Positions 21,898 through 33,229 of a DNA stretch of 64,000 nucleotides are shown one piece after another (position 1 is the stretch's first letter; each line of letters opens with the position of its first letter). The translations under genes and the position numbers were made by a program. Under the pieces are notes generated by a model. It had not been told where the DNA came from, ran no database searches, and saw nothing but the letters and a program-made list of their open reading frames with translations. Source of the stretch: Annulohypoxylon bovei var. microspora (Eukaryota > Ascomycota > Sordariomycetes > Xylariales > Hypoxylaceae); the NCBI GenBank assembly GCA_022836615.1, contig MU405243.1, positions 231,841 through 295,840 of the forward strand, in the 5' to 3' direction.

Positions 21898-22922
21898 TAG
21901 GAACGAAGTGGAAGGCGTAGAAATCTTTACCGTGATAGTGGTTATGTGCTCTAGTCAGGATGATGAATCGTAATAAGTCAAGTAGGTCCCTAGAAATTCA
22001 ATTAGTTGAACTCGTTTGAGTTTGTCTGCATCTTCATATACTATCTAAAATAGTACCTATTCTAGGGATTTAAGAATAACACGTTGTCTTCTCTACCCCC
22101 TGGGTTGTGCTGATATATCTAAAATATGCATGTTCTGAAACCTAACTATGTGTATATATTACCCCTATATTAAAAATTATCGACCTTTTGTTATAATTAA
22201 GATAAATAATTCGAAGAAATATGATAATACGACGTTTATTTTTTAACTCGAGTAGTAGTCTCTTACATTTATGTATCTAGATGGGCATAAGAGCTGGATA
22301 TAACTTCCAACATTCTGATTAACTGAGTACCCCCATATACCCCCTGAAGTACAGCTAGGAAACAGTGGTAGTTGTAAGCTTTCTCCATTTAAAGGCATGG
22401 CAAACTATGGTGTAAAAGGGAACAATGCTATAATAAGAGTGAGAGTTCTGGTGAGAGTACGACAAAGTACCTACATAGGTAGAAACATTTATCCCATTGG
22501 TTCAATATATTCGTCATTATCCTCTTCAAAACAATATCGTACAAGTCCATATTATTCTATATCGTTTGTCTCGGACTGCTAGCTGTTTTAGATAGGTATG
22601 CTAAGCTCCCGAGACTATAGGACGACGGCAAGCTAATATAGACGACACGAATCACAAAAGAAAACGACGACTAAGAGCCTGCGGGTGCAGAATCACGACT
22701 TCCTTCTGAATTAGCTCATCTTCAATCCAGTGACATAGGTACCTATTTATCTAATTTGTTTATTCATTCTTGAGGTCGTAATCACCCACACCCATCCACT
22801 TCCAACCACAACACTTTCAACTGTACAACCTACCTTCTTCACAAACCTCACCCAACTCGCACTTCTCAACTTCCACACAAACCAACTTCTTGCTACATAC
22901 TGCTACCATCGTACCACTGAAC
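21898..22922. other. Intergenic region with CA-rich leader
   Basis: No ORF supported to about 22770. From 22780 to 22920 the plus strand is C/A-rich (CACCCACACCCATCCAC and similar), typical of a 5' untranslated leader, just before the small gene at 22923. Confidence 0.55.
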
Positions 22923-23366
22923 ATGATGTCAAACATGGAGGCATACAGTTCGTAAGTCTTCATCCTCCCAGATTTTCTTTTCTATGCCTGGGCAGCCTGC
23001 TGACAATATTTCCATAGCATCTTCAGTTTCCAGCGAGGTGAGAACAGACAGCCACGCGACCTTGATACCAGGTTCTCTGACATATTGATAAATCACAGAC
23101 TACTGTCCCAACTCCCAGCTGCTCATGCAAGCCAACATTCTGGTCTTGATTCGTCTGGCCCAAGGTTACCGATTGAACCACATGATGGACGAGGTGGTTA
23201 TGAGCATGCTCAACTATCCGCAGATGACTACTGTCTGGTACTGGTATGCCACCTTGGGTTTCGTAGTCATTAGTATGTATAATCCCATTGGTTCGAATTG
23301 ATTGAATTTTACTCATGAATATTAGGTCACTTGGGCACGAGACAACCCGACATGTGGCGCGTCTAA
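22923..23366 (+). CDS. Small four-exon gene, 87-aa protein of unknown function
   Basis: Built from splice signals: exons 22923-22951, 23018-23037 (20-nt microexon), 23099-23272 and 23326-23366. Donors are GTAAGT, GTGAGA and GTATGT. Acceptors are ATAG, ACAG and TTAG, with CTGAC before the first two. All phases join, and the total (264 nt) is 88 codons ending at TAA. The protein has two hydrophobic stretches, MQANILVLIRL and VWYWYATLGFVVISHLG, the latter long enough for a membrane helix. The translation is Met- and aromatic-rich and I know no homologue. The ATG could be 22923, 22926 or 22935. The regular splice sites and preceding leader make a real gene likely. Confidence 0.6.
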
Positions 23367-24255
23367 GACTTCCGAAGGCTCGATATGATTATGTTCACCA
23401 CGGACGAGGAATCATTCAATCGCATTGGGTTTGAGTTCCTAGTACTATAAGCTTCCTATGAACCTCCTCGTCAGTGGTTAGACATAGGCCTGGTTCACTT
23501 GCCAAACCTGCAGGTATTATTCTTTTTTTATTCGCCTCAGCCCCTATTCCATCCGAAGTTCATCCATCTAATCATTATCATCGAATAGGAATCCTCGATG
23601 GCATAACCCTACATCATCGCCTGTACTCTTCAGTCCATTTCCTGCAACAACGCGTCTGAGATGACGCGAGTTCTGTTGACGAGAAGTATTCGTTGACAAC
23701 CCTAGGGTTTTCTTAGGGTTTCGTGTTAGTTATAGTGAATACATTCTCGTTACAAAACTTGTGATCTAAAGCCAGCAATACAGCTTCGGTAGCTTATTCG
23801 TGACAATATTAGAAAGAGCCTCTATTCAGACCCTTCTAGGTTACTCTTAGCCGGCCATATATTCCCACCAAAAATTCACATTAATAAGCCGGGCTCCAAG
23901 CTTCTAATTTTGCGAGAGACTCTAATTTTAAAATAGCCTTCGGAGTAGATCAAGCTCTTGGTTGCTCAATTACCTACCAAAGAGGTCTCATCAAGTTCAA
24001 GTCCCGACGGAGCTGATCGCCAGGCGGGCTAGTAGACAGCGGGGGAATCCAACCTTACCACTCTCGGACTCCCGACCGACTACCGATCCAGCCCGCTGGC
24101 TCCAAACTAGCTTCCCTGCTAGCAAGCTCCCCGCGCGTGTCCCTGCATAACTCCGCAGATGAGATGTCATGGATTAAGTCATGATGACCCGCCGTCTAGG
24201 TATTGCGCGATCGAAACCCGGTAAGGCGATCACCTGGGATGCGCGGCGCGCCCGA
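23367..24255. other. Intergenic region upstream of the GH3 gene
   Basis: 3' flank of the small gene, then the GH3 promoter. From about 24000 the sequence is GC-rich with several CGG/CCG triplets, including CGG-N4-CCG at 24065-24074. Confidence 0.5.
24076..24086. promoter_or_regulatory. CCG-N4-CCG motif upstream of GH3
   Basis: CCGACTACCGA, read on the other strand as a direct CGG-N4-CGG repeat, the kind of site Zn2Cys6 factors bind. The identical 11-mer occurs twice upstream of the sulfatase gene. About 310 nt before the GH3 ATG. Confidence 0.45.
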
Positions 24256-24263
24256 TATAAAAA
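24256..24263 (+). promoter_or_regulatory. TATA box of the GH3 gene
   Basis: TATAAAAA about 130 nt before the ATG at 24393, in otherwise GC-rich sequence. Confidence 0.5.
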
Positions 24264-24392
24264 CCTGGGGTAGTGATGGACGGATACACCTCACAGCATG
24301 TTTAGGGGTCAACGAGCCACAGCCGGCTCCTTGAATATCGCCATCCTCTTATCCACACAAGGAAAGGTCGAGCGTCAACAGTGTTCGCGAAG

Positions 24393-26861
24393 ATGGTCCG
24401 TCTCGCCGCTTCCACCGCCTTCATGGTCGGTCTTTGGGACATAGCATGTTTCTCAAAGCTCGCACACGCAGGACAACATAACCCGGCATATCTAGACCCG
24501 TCGCTCTCGCCCAAGCAGCGCGCGGCAGATCTGCTCCAGCTCATGACCTGGGAAGAGAAAGTCGGCCAACTGGGCGGTATCCGACGTATGCTTACGCGCG
24601 CCGACGGCAAAGCGACATTCAACAAGACAGCCTTCGACGCCGTCCGCCAGACGCAGAACGGGCAGATAGGTACGCGCAGAGTGCCGTGCATCTATTCCGA
24701 CGAATGGCGCGGACAAGTGCTAACCTTTGCTCAACCCCAAAATAGGCCTGGGAGCGCAGTACAACTATGCCGAGGACGTGCTTCCGGTCGTGAACGAGCT
24801 GCGCGCGGAGCAGATCAACAGCACGCGGCTAGGCATCCCGTACGTGGTGATTTCCGACTCCATCAACTCGGTGTGGGTATCCGGCGGCACCTTGTTCCCC
24901 GGCGCTGTTTCCATGGCCTCGTCGTGGAACCTCGATTTGTACGAGCAAGTCGTTGCTGCCATCCGGGATGAGAATCATGCGCTCGGCGTGAATTGGGTTC
25001 TCTCTCCGGAACTCGACGTTGCTTACGACCCCAGGAATGGCAGGAATGGCGAGATGTGAGTTTCTAAAAGCTACCATAGCGTCTTCTGGGACATAATTGA
25101 CTGACTATGGATAGGTTTGGAGAGGACACTTATCTTATCTCAGAGTTCGGCCTGAAGTACGTTAAAACCATGCAAGCGAAAGACGAGAACGGATTCGTCA
25201 AGATCGCAACAACTATTAAGCATTGGGTCTATGGTCGCGGCAACGGCGGTGTTAACCGAGCGAGTATGTCTGGAGGAATAAATCATATTATGAACGACCT
25301 CGCGACCCCGTACATCAAGATTATCAAGGAAGCTGGTCCGCTATCGTTAATGGTATCCTACGCGTCGGTAGACCGTGTGCCTATGTCTATCAATACATAC
25401 ATGATTCAGGATATACTGAGGGGTAATCTGGGGTTCGAGGGCTTAATTATGTCAGACGCAAATTCCATACAATACACTACGACGGAATCGAAGGTCTCGA
25501 AATCTCGGGAAGACGCTGCTCAAAAAGCCCTTCGCGCCGGACTAGAACACGAATTGTCTCCCGATGGGACGGGCCTCTACACGACTCTGATTAACGACGT
25601 TAATAACACCGAGATCGCAAATCTGATTGACAGGTCAGTCTCAGCTCTTCTTGAGATCAAATTCGCGACCGGGGTGTTCGATAACCAGCTACCTTCTGTC
25701 GAGAACATGGAGAGCACGTTGAGGAACGAGCAGCACCTCGAAATAAACCGTAACATTTCTCGGGAGTCTATCGTGCTTCTTAAGAACGATGGCATTTTGC
25801 CTCTTCAGAGGAGCAACGTAAGCAAAATAGCAGTTGTGGGCGCGTACGCAGACATGATCAACGCCGGTATGTACGCAGCTTGCAACGCCACCGATCCTGT
25901 TTACGGCGACTCGTTGCGTCGCAGTCTCGCGAACGCACTTGGTGATGAGAATGTACTTTACGCTCATGGTGTCGATGCGCTTCCCTCCAACGACAGCTCA
26001 GGCATCGACGCAGCCGTGGCGGCTGCTCAAGAGGCTGGGCTCGCCGTCGTGGTGCTCGGTTCTGGATACGGCACATTTGATTTATCCGAGATAAATAACC
26101 GCCGTACGGACGGTGAAGGGTTCGCGCATGCGGATTTGGGATTTCCGGGTCTTCAACAACAGCTGCTGGATGCCGTGCTAAACGCCGGTGTCCCTACTAT
26201 ACTAGTTATGAGCAGCGGGCAGACATTCGTGCTTAACGAGTCAACGATGAGATCCGCTGCTATTTTTCACTCTTGGTTATCTGGCGAGTTCACAGGCGAC
26301 GCACTGGTCGAGATCCTCTTTGGCGACGTGAATCCCAGTGGAAAACTAACGGTGACGATACCACAGGCTAACGGCGCATTTCCTGTCGCGTACGGTTATC
26401 TACCGTCTGACGACCAGGGAGGGTTTGGTGCTGCTACGTTGTACGACTGGCAGTGGCCGCAGGTAACTCGATACGCACCCCTGAGGTTCGGGTTCGGATT
26501 GAGCTACACAACATTTAATATCTCATCACCGGTAGCTCCGAGTACGGTATCAAACGGCGGAAACGTGTCGATTGGCGCAAGGGTGACAAACACTGGCAAA
26601 CTCGCAGGCAAGGAGGTAGTGCAATTGTACTATCGGCCGGAGTATAGTGTGATTGAGTTTCCCGTTATGAAACTTGTCCGTTTCATCAAAGTAGATCTGG
26701 CGCCCGGCGAGTCTAAGAATGTCATCCTGACGGTACCGCACAACGAGCTTGGGTATTACATCGATGGAGAATGGAATGTGGATTCTGGAAACTATACCTT
26801 CTGGATTGGAAGCAGTTCTAGGACCGAAGACCTATATCAGTTTAATGTGACAATATCATAG
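24393..26861 (+). CDS. Secreted GH3 beta-glycosidase
   Basis: Three exons: 24393-24669, 24746-25055 and 25115-26861, giving 777 aa. Start ATG 24393 begins a signal peptide (MVRLAASTAFMVGLW, cleaved near AHAG). The first alpha/beta barrel domain carries the TIKHWVYG motif and the nucleophile Asp310 in GFEGLIMSDANS. The second domain has RESIVLLKNDGILPL, then the LSGEFTGDALVEILFGDVNPSGKLTVTIP stretch and the RFGFGLSYTTF segment. A C-terminal fibronectin-III-like domain follows (GKEVVQLYY). The usual aromatic after the SD pair is Ala here (SDAN), so specificity may differ from classic beta-glucosidases. It is convergent with the regulator gene, 204 nt apart. Confidence 0.94.
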
Positions 26862-27065
26862 TAGATAGAATCTAACTCGTATTGGCGTAGGCCATTCCAT
26901 GATAAAAACACTAATGTTAATAGGAAGTTAATAACTAAAAGATTTTGAATGTGGTCGAAGAATCTCAGTATATAAATCGCATTTTTAACATTTAATCCAA
27001 GCGTGTCAAGTTGACGGAGTTGATATTCTATATTGGCATAGTCATTAGTTGTAGACGCTGTTTCG

Positions 27066-29169
27066 TTATGGAAAAGGGTTGTTATGGGGCCAATTGTGAT
27101 CATATTGCCCAAACCACAAGGAGAAGGGGAACTGAAGACTCTCAGGTTGATCCGACAAGGATGGACTGAGGGCAGAGTCACTATAAAATTGAGGCTGCTG
27201 ATTCGAGTCATTTTCCAAATACTCTTCATCATTATATTCCAAAGGCAGAGTCTCTTGATCTTGCGTGGTTGGTAGTTCGTTTCTTGTAGACGGGAGACTG
27301 CTTGCCGAAGCTTGTATATCAAACGACGTCCTCGAGTCTTTTGGTTTGTTTGGTCTAGCTGTTACTGTTTGTTCATCGTTGTCTTCTCCGTCGGAGAACT
27401 CCGCCTGTCTTAGCAAGCTGTGAATTGCAAGCCGTTGTCTGGTTTTCGCAGCTGATGAAAGTTGGTCTTCCGAGTCGCCATAGGTGGACTTCTTAGCGCT
27501 AGCACTAGGCGATGGCGGGGAAATGAGCGTGTGGCCCTGCTGGGAGAATTTCTTAACAGAACGCTGCATTTCCTCGATTATTGGACGGACGAGCACTGAA
27601 GTGCCATAGAAACGTTTCAATGCAGTTAGACATAAATCGACTCTGCTGGTAGCGAATTCCGGTCTGGGACGGTCTTCGGTTCTACCAAAACGTGAGATGA
27701 AAAGGAGAAGACGCGCGGCGTGATACGCGCAAATGGCTATATCGAACTCCATAAGAGGACAGTCCGTGCTTTGTTGATTTAGGTTAGTTAAAATCTCAAT
27801 GATTGACATAGAATGTTTTAGGCAATATCTCTCTGCTGTCGCAATATCGTCAGGATTAGTAGCATGAAGCACTACGTCGGGAGCAGCTTCAGGATACCCA
27901 GTTAGCAATATGCGATATAGATCGCAGTGGCTCTGATGCCACGAGACGATGGCTAAAATTCGTCGAGGTAGCCAAGGATTTTCTAGCAATTCAGCAATCC
28001 GACGAGGTGATAACTCAATGCCGTCTGGCATTATCGAACCGACTTCGGCTAGATTTTGCTGAAAATCTCGAATGAGTTTTAGTAGTAAAGGATAGGGCTG
28101 TTCGCAAAGCGCCACGGCCCTTGTCAATTTCATGATATCTCTCCGAACATTCTCGAGTCTCACGTGGAGACTATACGAGCCGTGGTCTCCAGGTTGATCA
28201 ACGCTACTGAATTCTTCCTCTGAACTTGGTAGTTGGAGGTAGATGCTTTCAAACGGACAGAGTTCAAATTCGGGGAGTCCGACAGAGAAATATCTTTCGG
28301 TAATTTTCAGCGACCACACGATCCGTCGACGGACTTCCTTGGCGATGAGGTCAAGGTCTTGCCGCTCGTGGTTTAGGCGCATAGCCGCGGCAGAACGAGC
28401 TGCAATGGATATGAGCATGAAGGCTCTTTGGAAGCGACCAGTTTCCATACGATAATGAATGATTAGAAGTAGGGCCTGTAGACGCGGTATTGTTGGTGAT
28501 TCAATATGCTGCCAAATATATTGTTCCGATTCCTGAATCCAAGCAGACGCTTCTTCCGAGTTTCGTGCTGTATAGAGGGAAGCCATGGCGCTAATAGCTA
28601 GAGCTAATACTTTATGTTGCGCCCCGTCCCTACATCGTCTCTTAGTTGACGCAGGATGCAGAAATGCAAATGAAGGCATAGGATAAATTTTCTCGAAGAA
28701 AATGTCCACAAGACCTAGCATCTCTTCTGATACGGAGATAACATCAGAATCCTCATCGTCTTCCATAGATTCAGCAGCGGTGGCCAAATTTAAATTTGGT
28801 CGCTTAGGAGTTGGATAGACGCACGTACGTCCTCGGCGTTTGCAGTGGGAGCATCGTGGCGTTGTGCCTGAGCATTTTATCTTAGAGTCACGACAAGTTG
28901 TGCAAGCTCGCACGCCTCGTAACCTCCGTGGTATATTCGGCGAAACAGATGTTGAAGCATAGGAGCAGCCTAACCCCAGGCGCTCACAATTTCCGCATGT
29001 GCCTTGTCGTTTATCACATTTGACCTATGATATAGTTCTAATGTGAGGAGAGGTAACTTCTACGCAACTAGTGGCGACGATATCTTACCTTACGATACCG
29101 GCACTGGGCGCAGGTCCCAGGAATAAATGATGAGCCCGTCGCATTGAAAAAGTTGATATGCGTATCCAT
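27066..29169 (-). CDS. Fungal transcription factor with two tandem Zn2Cys6 clusters
   Basis: Two exons: 29169-29089 and 29024-27066, giving 679 aa. The 64-nt intron (GTAAGA...ATAG) splits the first cluster; without it only the second cluster would be seen and no ATG would precede it. Cluster 1 cysteines are residues 20, 23, 30, 37, 40, 47 and cluster 2 are 68, 71, 78, 85, 88, 95. Both are C-x2-C-x6-C-x6-C-x2-C-x6-C. A Pro/Ser/Arg linker of 20 residues joins them. The middle (about 110-450) is helical like the fungal-specific TF domain, with a WSLKITERYFSVGLP segment. The C-terminus is acidic and Gln/Ser/Asp-rich, a likely activation region. It lies between the GH3 and sulfatase genes, so it is a candidate pathway-specific regulator. 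Confidence 0.92.
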
Positions 29170-29635
29170 TATGATGTTGCGGTTCGCTCGATACACGTGG
29201 TTGATTCCATTAATATTATTTTCTGAACATGAGGCTCTAATCCCACCAGGTCAAGCCCGACGAGTGGCACTGTCAATGTTGATGGAACCAATGGATATAT
29301 GTATAGCTCATACATTGGAAAGGTTTAAGAAAAATATATATACGTTGTGAAAAATATAAGAGAAGATATAACATTGAAGAGCGCAAGTTTCAAGGAAGTG
29401 CGATTCATCTTCGCGGGGAAGTGCCCCCTATACTTGCATAGCGTATTTAGTAAAAGAGACGTAACGCCTCAATATTACGATAATCTTCACTTTACCTCTA
29501 TAATGGGGTTCATCTCATTACGTAATGCTTCATTAAACAACACTTTCGTAACGTTTAGCATCCTCCTCTAATCCTTCTTCGTACATCACCATCATCATCA
29601 TCTTCATCATTCTTAATTCAATATCTATTACCATC
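29170..29635. other. Region between regulator 5' end and sulfatase 3' end
   Basis: 466 nt holding the regulator promoter and the sulfatase 3' flank. No CCG-N4-CCG site was noticed here. No gene seen. Confidence 0.5.
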
Positions 29636-31171
29636 TCATATAATAGCTGTCGTCGGGTGAACCGGCTCGTCACCGATCTCTTGCATCTTCCGCTCCAGCA
29701 TGCGCGTCATGTCCTTGATAACCTGTTCGTACTCCGGCTCATTATAAACGTTGAATAGTTCCAGTGGATCGCGCTCGCAGTCAAACAGTTCCCATTCCTT
29801 CTCATCCTCAGCTCCAGGTCTTGCTCCGGCTACGCCTAGGTCTTCGTTATACCAATAGATCAGTTTATGCCTCTGATCACGCACGCCGTAGTGCGCTCTC
29901 GCCTCGTGGATAATGTCGTTGTGCATCCAGTAGCGGTGGTACGCGACCTGCTGCCAGTCCGCCGGCGTCTTCCCCCGCAACAGCTCGCGGAATGACACCC
30001 CCTGCATATAATTAGGCATTGGGAGCCGCGCATAATCAAGCCATGTCGGAGCAAAATCCACATTGCAGATGATGTCATCACAGACGGATCCCTTCGCGAT
30101 TTCGGCTGGGTACTTGATCAAGAAGGGCATCTGGAAGGACTCTTCGTACATGAAGCGTTTGTCAAACCAGCCGTGCTCCCCTAGGAAGAACCCTTGATCT
30201 GATGTGTATATAACAATAGTGTTGTCCGCAAGCCCGTTTTGGTCGAGGTAATCTAGCATCCGCCCGACGTTATCGTCGACTGATTGGATAACACGGAGAT
30301 ATCGCTGCATATAGCGCTGGAACTTGAACTCGGCAAGCTCACCCTTGCTTTGAAAGGTAAATACGGTGCCGTCTTCTTTATCGATCAGCCTTGTTGCATC
30401 GACGGGAATCTTCCGCTGGCTTGAGCCCGACTCTTGGACTACTCGCGCGCCCACCCGGCTTCCGCCATCTGGCTGGACAAGTCCGAGATCTTGGTAGGTC
30501 AGGTCCTCCGCGACACGCATCTTGGCCACTTTTGCCGCCTTAGCCCGGTTCTTATAGTCGTCCGTGAACGTCTCGGGCACTCGAATCGGTTTATCAGCGT
30601 ATAGATGTTTATGCTTGTCATCGCACTCCCAAGACCGGTGTGGGGCCTTGTGATGGCACATGACGAAGAAAGGTTTTCCAGTATCGCGAGTCTCGGTGAT
30701 GAAGTTCAGACATTTATCAGTTATGATATCCGTCACGTACCCCGGTTCGATATGTTCGCCTTGTGGCTCGACAAATTCGGGATCCCAATAGTCACCTTGG
30801 CCGGGCAGAACAGACCAGTAGTCAAACCCGGTAGGCTCGTGTGCTGGACCTTCTCCCATGTGCCATTTACCAACCATAGCTGTCTTGTAACCTCCAGTCC
30901 GCAGATGCTTGGCAACGTTAGGTAAATGCTTGTTAATATTATCATTTAGAGTCATCACCCCATTGACGTGGTTGTGTGTGCCTGTCAAGATGGCTGCGCG
31001 CGAGGGCGTACAGATCGAGTTCGTCACATAACAGTGGTTGAATTTCATACCCTCAGAAGCAAGTCGGTCAATATTTGGGGTGTGGTTGATACCAGCCCCA
31101 TAGCAACTTATTGCTTTGGAGGCATGGTCATCGGCCATGATGAAGATGATATTAGGTCTTTGGGAACCCAT
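29636..31171 (-). CDS. Type I sulfatase (formylglycine-dependent)
   Basis: Intronless ORF of 511 aa from ATG 31171 (MGSQRPNIIF). Cys54 in ICTPSRAAILTG is the C-x-P-S-R site converted to formylglycine. Metal-site residues are Asp14-Asp15 (ADDH) and the SDQGFFLGEHGWFDKR segment; KWHMG and KAPHR add substrate-phosphate/sulfate contacts. The length is normal. There is no signal peptide, so it is probably cytosolic, acting on an imported sulfate ester. The sequence style (QGDYWDPEF, FDKRFMYEESFQMPFL) resembles glycan sulfatases of bacteria more than the classic choline-sulfatase motif set, but the substrate cannot be assigned. Lack of introns and bacterial-like motifs leave horizontal origin possible (inference). 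Confidence 0.94.
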   Translation of the reverse strand: MGSQRPNIIFIMADDHASKAISCYGAGINHTPNIDRLASEGMKFNHCYVTNSICTPSRAAILTGTHNHVNGVMTLNDNINKHLPNVAKHLRTGGYKTAMVGKWHMGEGPAHEPTGFDYWSVLPGQGDYWDPEFVEPQGEHIEPGYVTDIITDKCLNFITETRDTGKPFFVMCHHKAPHRSWECDDKHKHLYADKPIRVPETFTDDYKNRAKAAKVAKMRVAEDLTYQDLGLVQPDGGSRVGARVVQESGSSQRKIPVDATRLIDKEDGTVFTFQSKGELAEFKFQRYMQRYLRVIQSVDDNVGRMLDYLDQNGLADNTIVIYTSDQGFFLGEHGWFDKRFMYEESFQMPFLIKYPAEIAKGSVCDDIICNVDFAPTWLDYARLPMPNYMQGVSFRELLRGKTPADWQQVAYHRYWMHNDIIHEARAHYGVRDQRHKLIYWYNEDLGVAGARPGAEDEKEWELFDCERDPLELFNVYNEPEYEQVIKDMTRMLERKMQEIGDEPVHPTTAII

Positions 31172-31955
31172 GATGTCTTTTGTGTTCGCCTCCAATATCA
31201 ACCTCTTTTCTGGTAAGGTCCAGCGTCTTTAGGGATAGGACTAGAGAATAGAAGGAAGTTGCTCTCGTAATCCTGCGAAGCATGTGAGCACTAGAGGTCC
31301 ATTATACGAGGGGGTGAGAAGTCTTCGGCCCCTTGATCGAACCATGCAGCTAGCCGAGCCATCGGCTACTTGGGGGCATAGTGCGGCTCCTCCCATTGAT
31401 TTATGGGAAACCGGATCGGTCATGAGCATAGAAGATATAGCTAATAGCTACTAAAGGTAACAGTCTCGATGCGCGACCGTTCATCGATATGTTTAGCATC
31501 GGAGTGAATCTGTGGGTCTAGGTATCCGACTACCGAGCACTAATTCGGTAGTCGGCCTATCCTACTAAATCCACACAGGCAGCTAAGGGTGTTATATGAT
31601 GGGGCAGTCATTGCGTGCTTGACCATAAATCCAGCTCTCCGACCGACAACCGAACCCCATGAGTTCTAGATTGGTTTAGTATTTATTAATGGTGTGAACT
31701 GAACGAGGTCGATATCTACATCAACACGAGATGAGTTCCCTCGAATAGACAAAGGAACAAAAGTTTCAGGTCTTTAGGTGTTTTAGGTAGGACCTGAGGG
31801 TGACTAGGGTTTCATGAAGAATGTTCAAGTATTTAAATTCCAAGCAAGTGGCTTTCTATTCACTCGGATACTGAGTAGAATGATATATCCCAATTAAACA
31901 ATACTACCGTCTGTGATATTAGTAAGCAACGTATAATATATGCTCATCATCCAGT
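31172..31955. other. Sulfatase promoter and intergenic region
   Basis: No gene. Contains the shared CCG-N4-CCG motifs (31526-31555, 31643-31652). The DUF1769 gene ends at 31956 on the same strand. Confidence 0.5.
31526..31555. promoter_or_regulatory. Inverted pair of the CCGACTACCGA motif
   Basis: CCGACTACCGA (31526-31536) and its exact reverse complement (31545-31555), separated by 8 nt, about 360 nt upstream of the sulfatase ATG. The same 11-mer lies before the GH3 gene. A further relative, CCG-ACAA-CCG, is at 31643-31652. Likely regulator binding sites; the pair could also form a hairpin. Confidence 0.5.
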
Positions 31956-33229
31956 TCAGTCTACGCCATGCTCTTCCGTCGCTGGGTATCCAATTCCCTC
32001 GTTGACATCAAGCTTTTCGAGCCGTTTCCGGGCTTCTTGGTAATCCTCGTCCTTACCTACATCGACGGTGTCTGCCGCAATTTTTCCTGATTTCCTAGCC
32101 ATCTCCTTGTCTTTCTTGGTCTCTTCAAGAGCGGCCGGCTTAAGCGAGCCGTCTTCATTCACATCTTCCTTGAGGTACAGCGTGAAGACGATGACTAGGT
32201 ACGATTGGTCGGTCGAACGATTTCGCAGCACGTACCTAAGGGTGTGTGAGCGCTTCGGGTTGGACCTAGATGCAACAAGGAGGCGTAATGAGAAAGGGCA
32301 AATCCAAAGATAAAGTGGGAAACGGGGAATACGACCAGAGGTTGTGAGCTTTCTTACCTTAAGCTCTGGCCATCCCAGTATTTCATGATTGGCAAAGTAA
32401 AGCCTGGCAAGCGTAGACTGAACTCGTTAAAGTCCAGATAAGGATTGAAGAAGTCAAGGCAGTAGGTATTTCCATACTGGAAGACCCATCTGCTCTTGTT
32501 AGCAGGTTTTAGGGCCCACTTCATTCGTTCTTTCGCCGTTCCTGGAGCGCCGACATATTGTCGTTCTTTTAGGCCGCCTTCGTCACCACCCTCCTCGAAC
32601 CACAACCCCCCCTTTTCCGCTTTGAACTCTCCTGGCCCTACGTGGATAGAGTTGAAGGATGATAGAGCCGGTCCATATAGATACGGCTGGTCAGCGTATG
32701 CATCTCCCTCGAGGCCAGGATCGATCCACCACTTGACGATATTCATAGCATAGCTAAACCCGGGCGGGAGACGATCGCGGATAGGATGGTCGAAATCGTT
32801 GCCAAATTGTAGGTCCTCCCCTGAGATTCCGAATGCGGACTCTTCGTCGGAAGATTCCTCGGTAGGTACAGGAGATGATGACCCAGAAGACGAAGGATCA
32901 TGTGACGACCTAGATGCCGATGATGATCTAGATGGATCGGTGGAAGATGCCTTAGATTTGGAGCTACTGGTAGGCCTCTTTGGCGTGAAGCGCATTGCAA
33001 TGCTATATCTATCATTGTTGGTGGCATGAGGCTCCAGAGAGAAGTATGGTGATGTGTTGGGCGAGTTTCTCGGTAATCCACGGTAGTTTTGCACGCGGAC
33101 GTTAAGCTCGACATCGATTAAATCACTGCTAATTTTGACTGGCTCGTGTGAGTTAACCGGGACCACGACGTGCCGATCTAAATCGTAGTCTGACCCAGCG
33201 GTCACTCGAATGATGTATTTCTCCGCCAT
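31956..33229 (-). CDS. DUF1769 (UPF0590) family protein
   Basis: Two exons: 33229-32358 and 32235-31956, giving 383 aa. The intron has GTAAGA and CTTAG, with phase joining SL-R-YVLRNRS. The N-terminus (MAEKYIIRVTAGSDYDLDRHVVVPVN) and the block FGNDFDHPIRDRLPPGFSYA, with iDPGLEGDAYADQPYLYGPALSS and YLDFNEFSLRLPGFTLPIMKYWDGQSLRYVLR, are the hallmark of this conserved fungal family. A Ser-rich insert of ~45 residues sits at about 85-130. The C-terminus is charged. Found in most ascomycetes; biochemical function unknown, no signal peptide. Confidence 0.9.

Noticed and set aside
24065..24074. CGG-N4-CCG as a separate regulator site
   Set aside because: Single occurrence, expected by chance at this GC content; kept only as context for the shared 11-mer.
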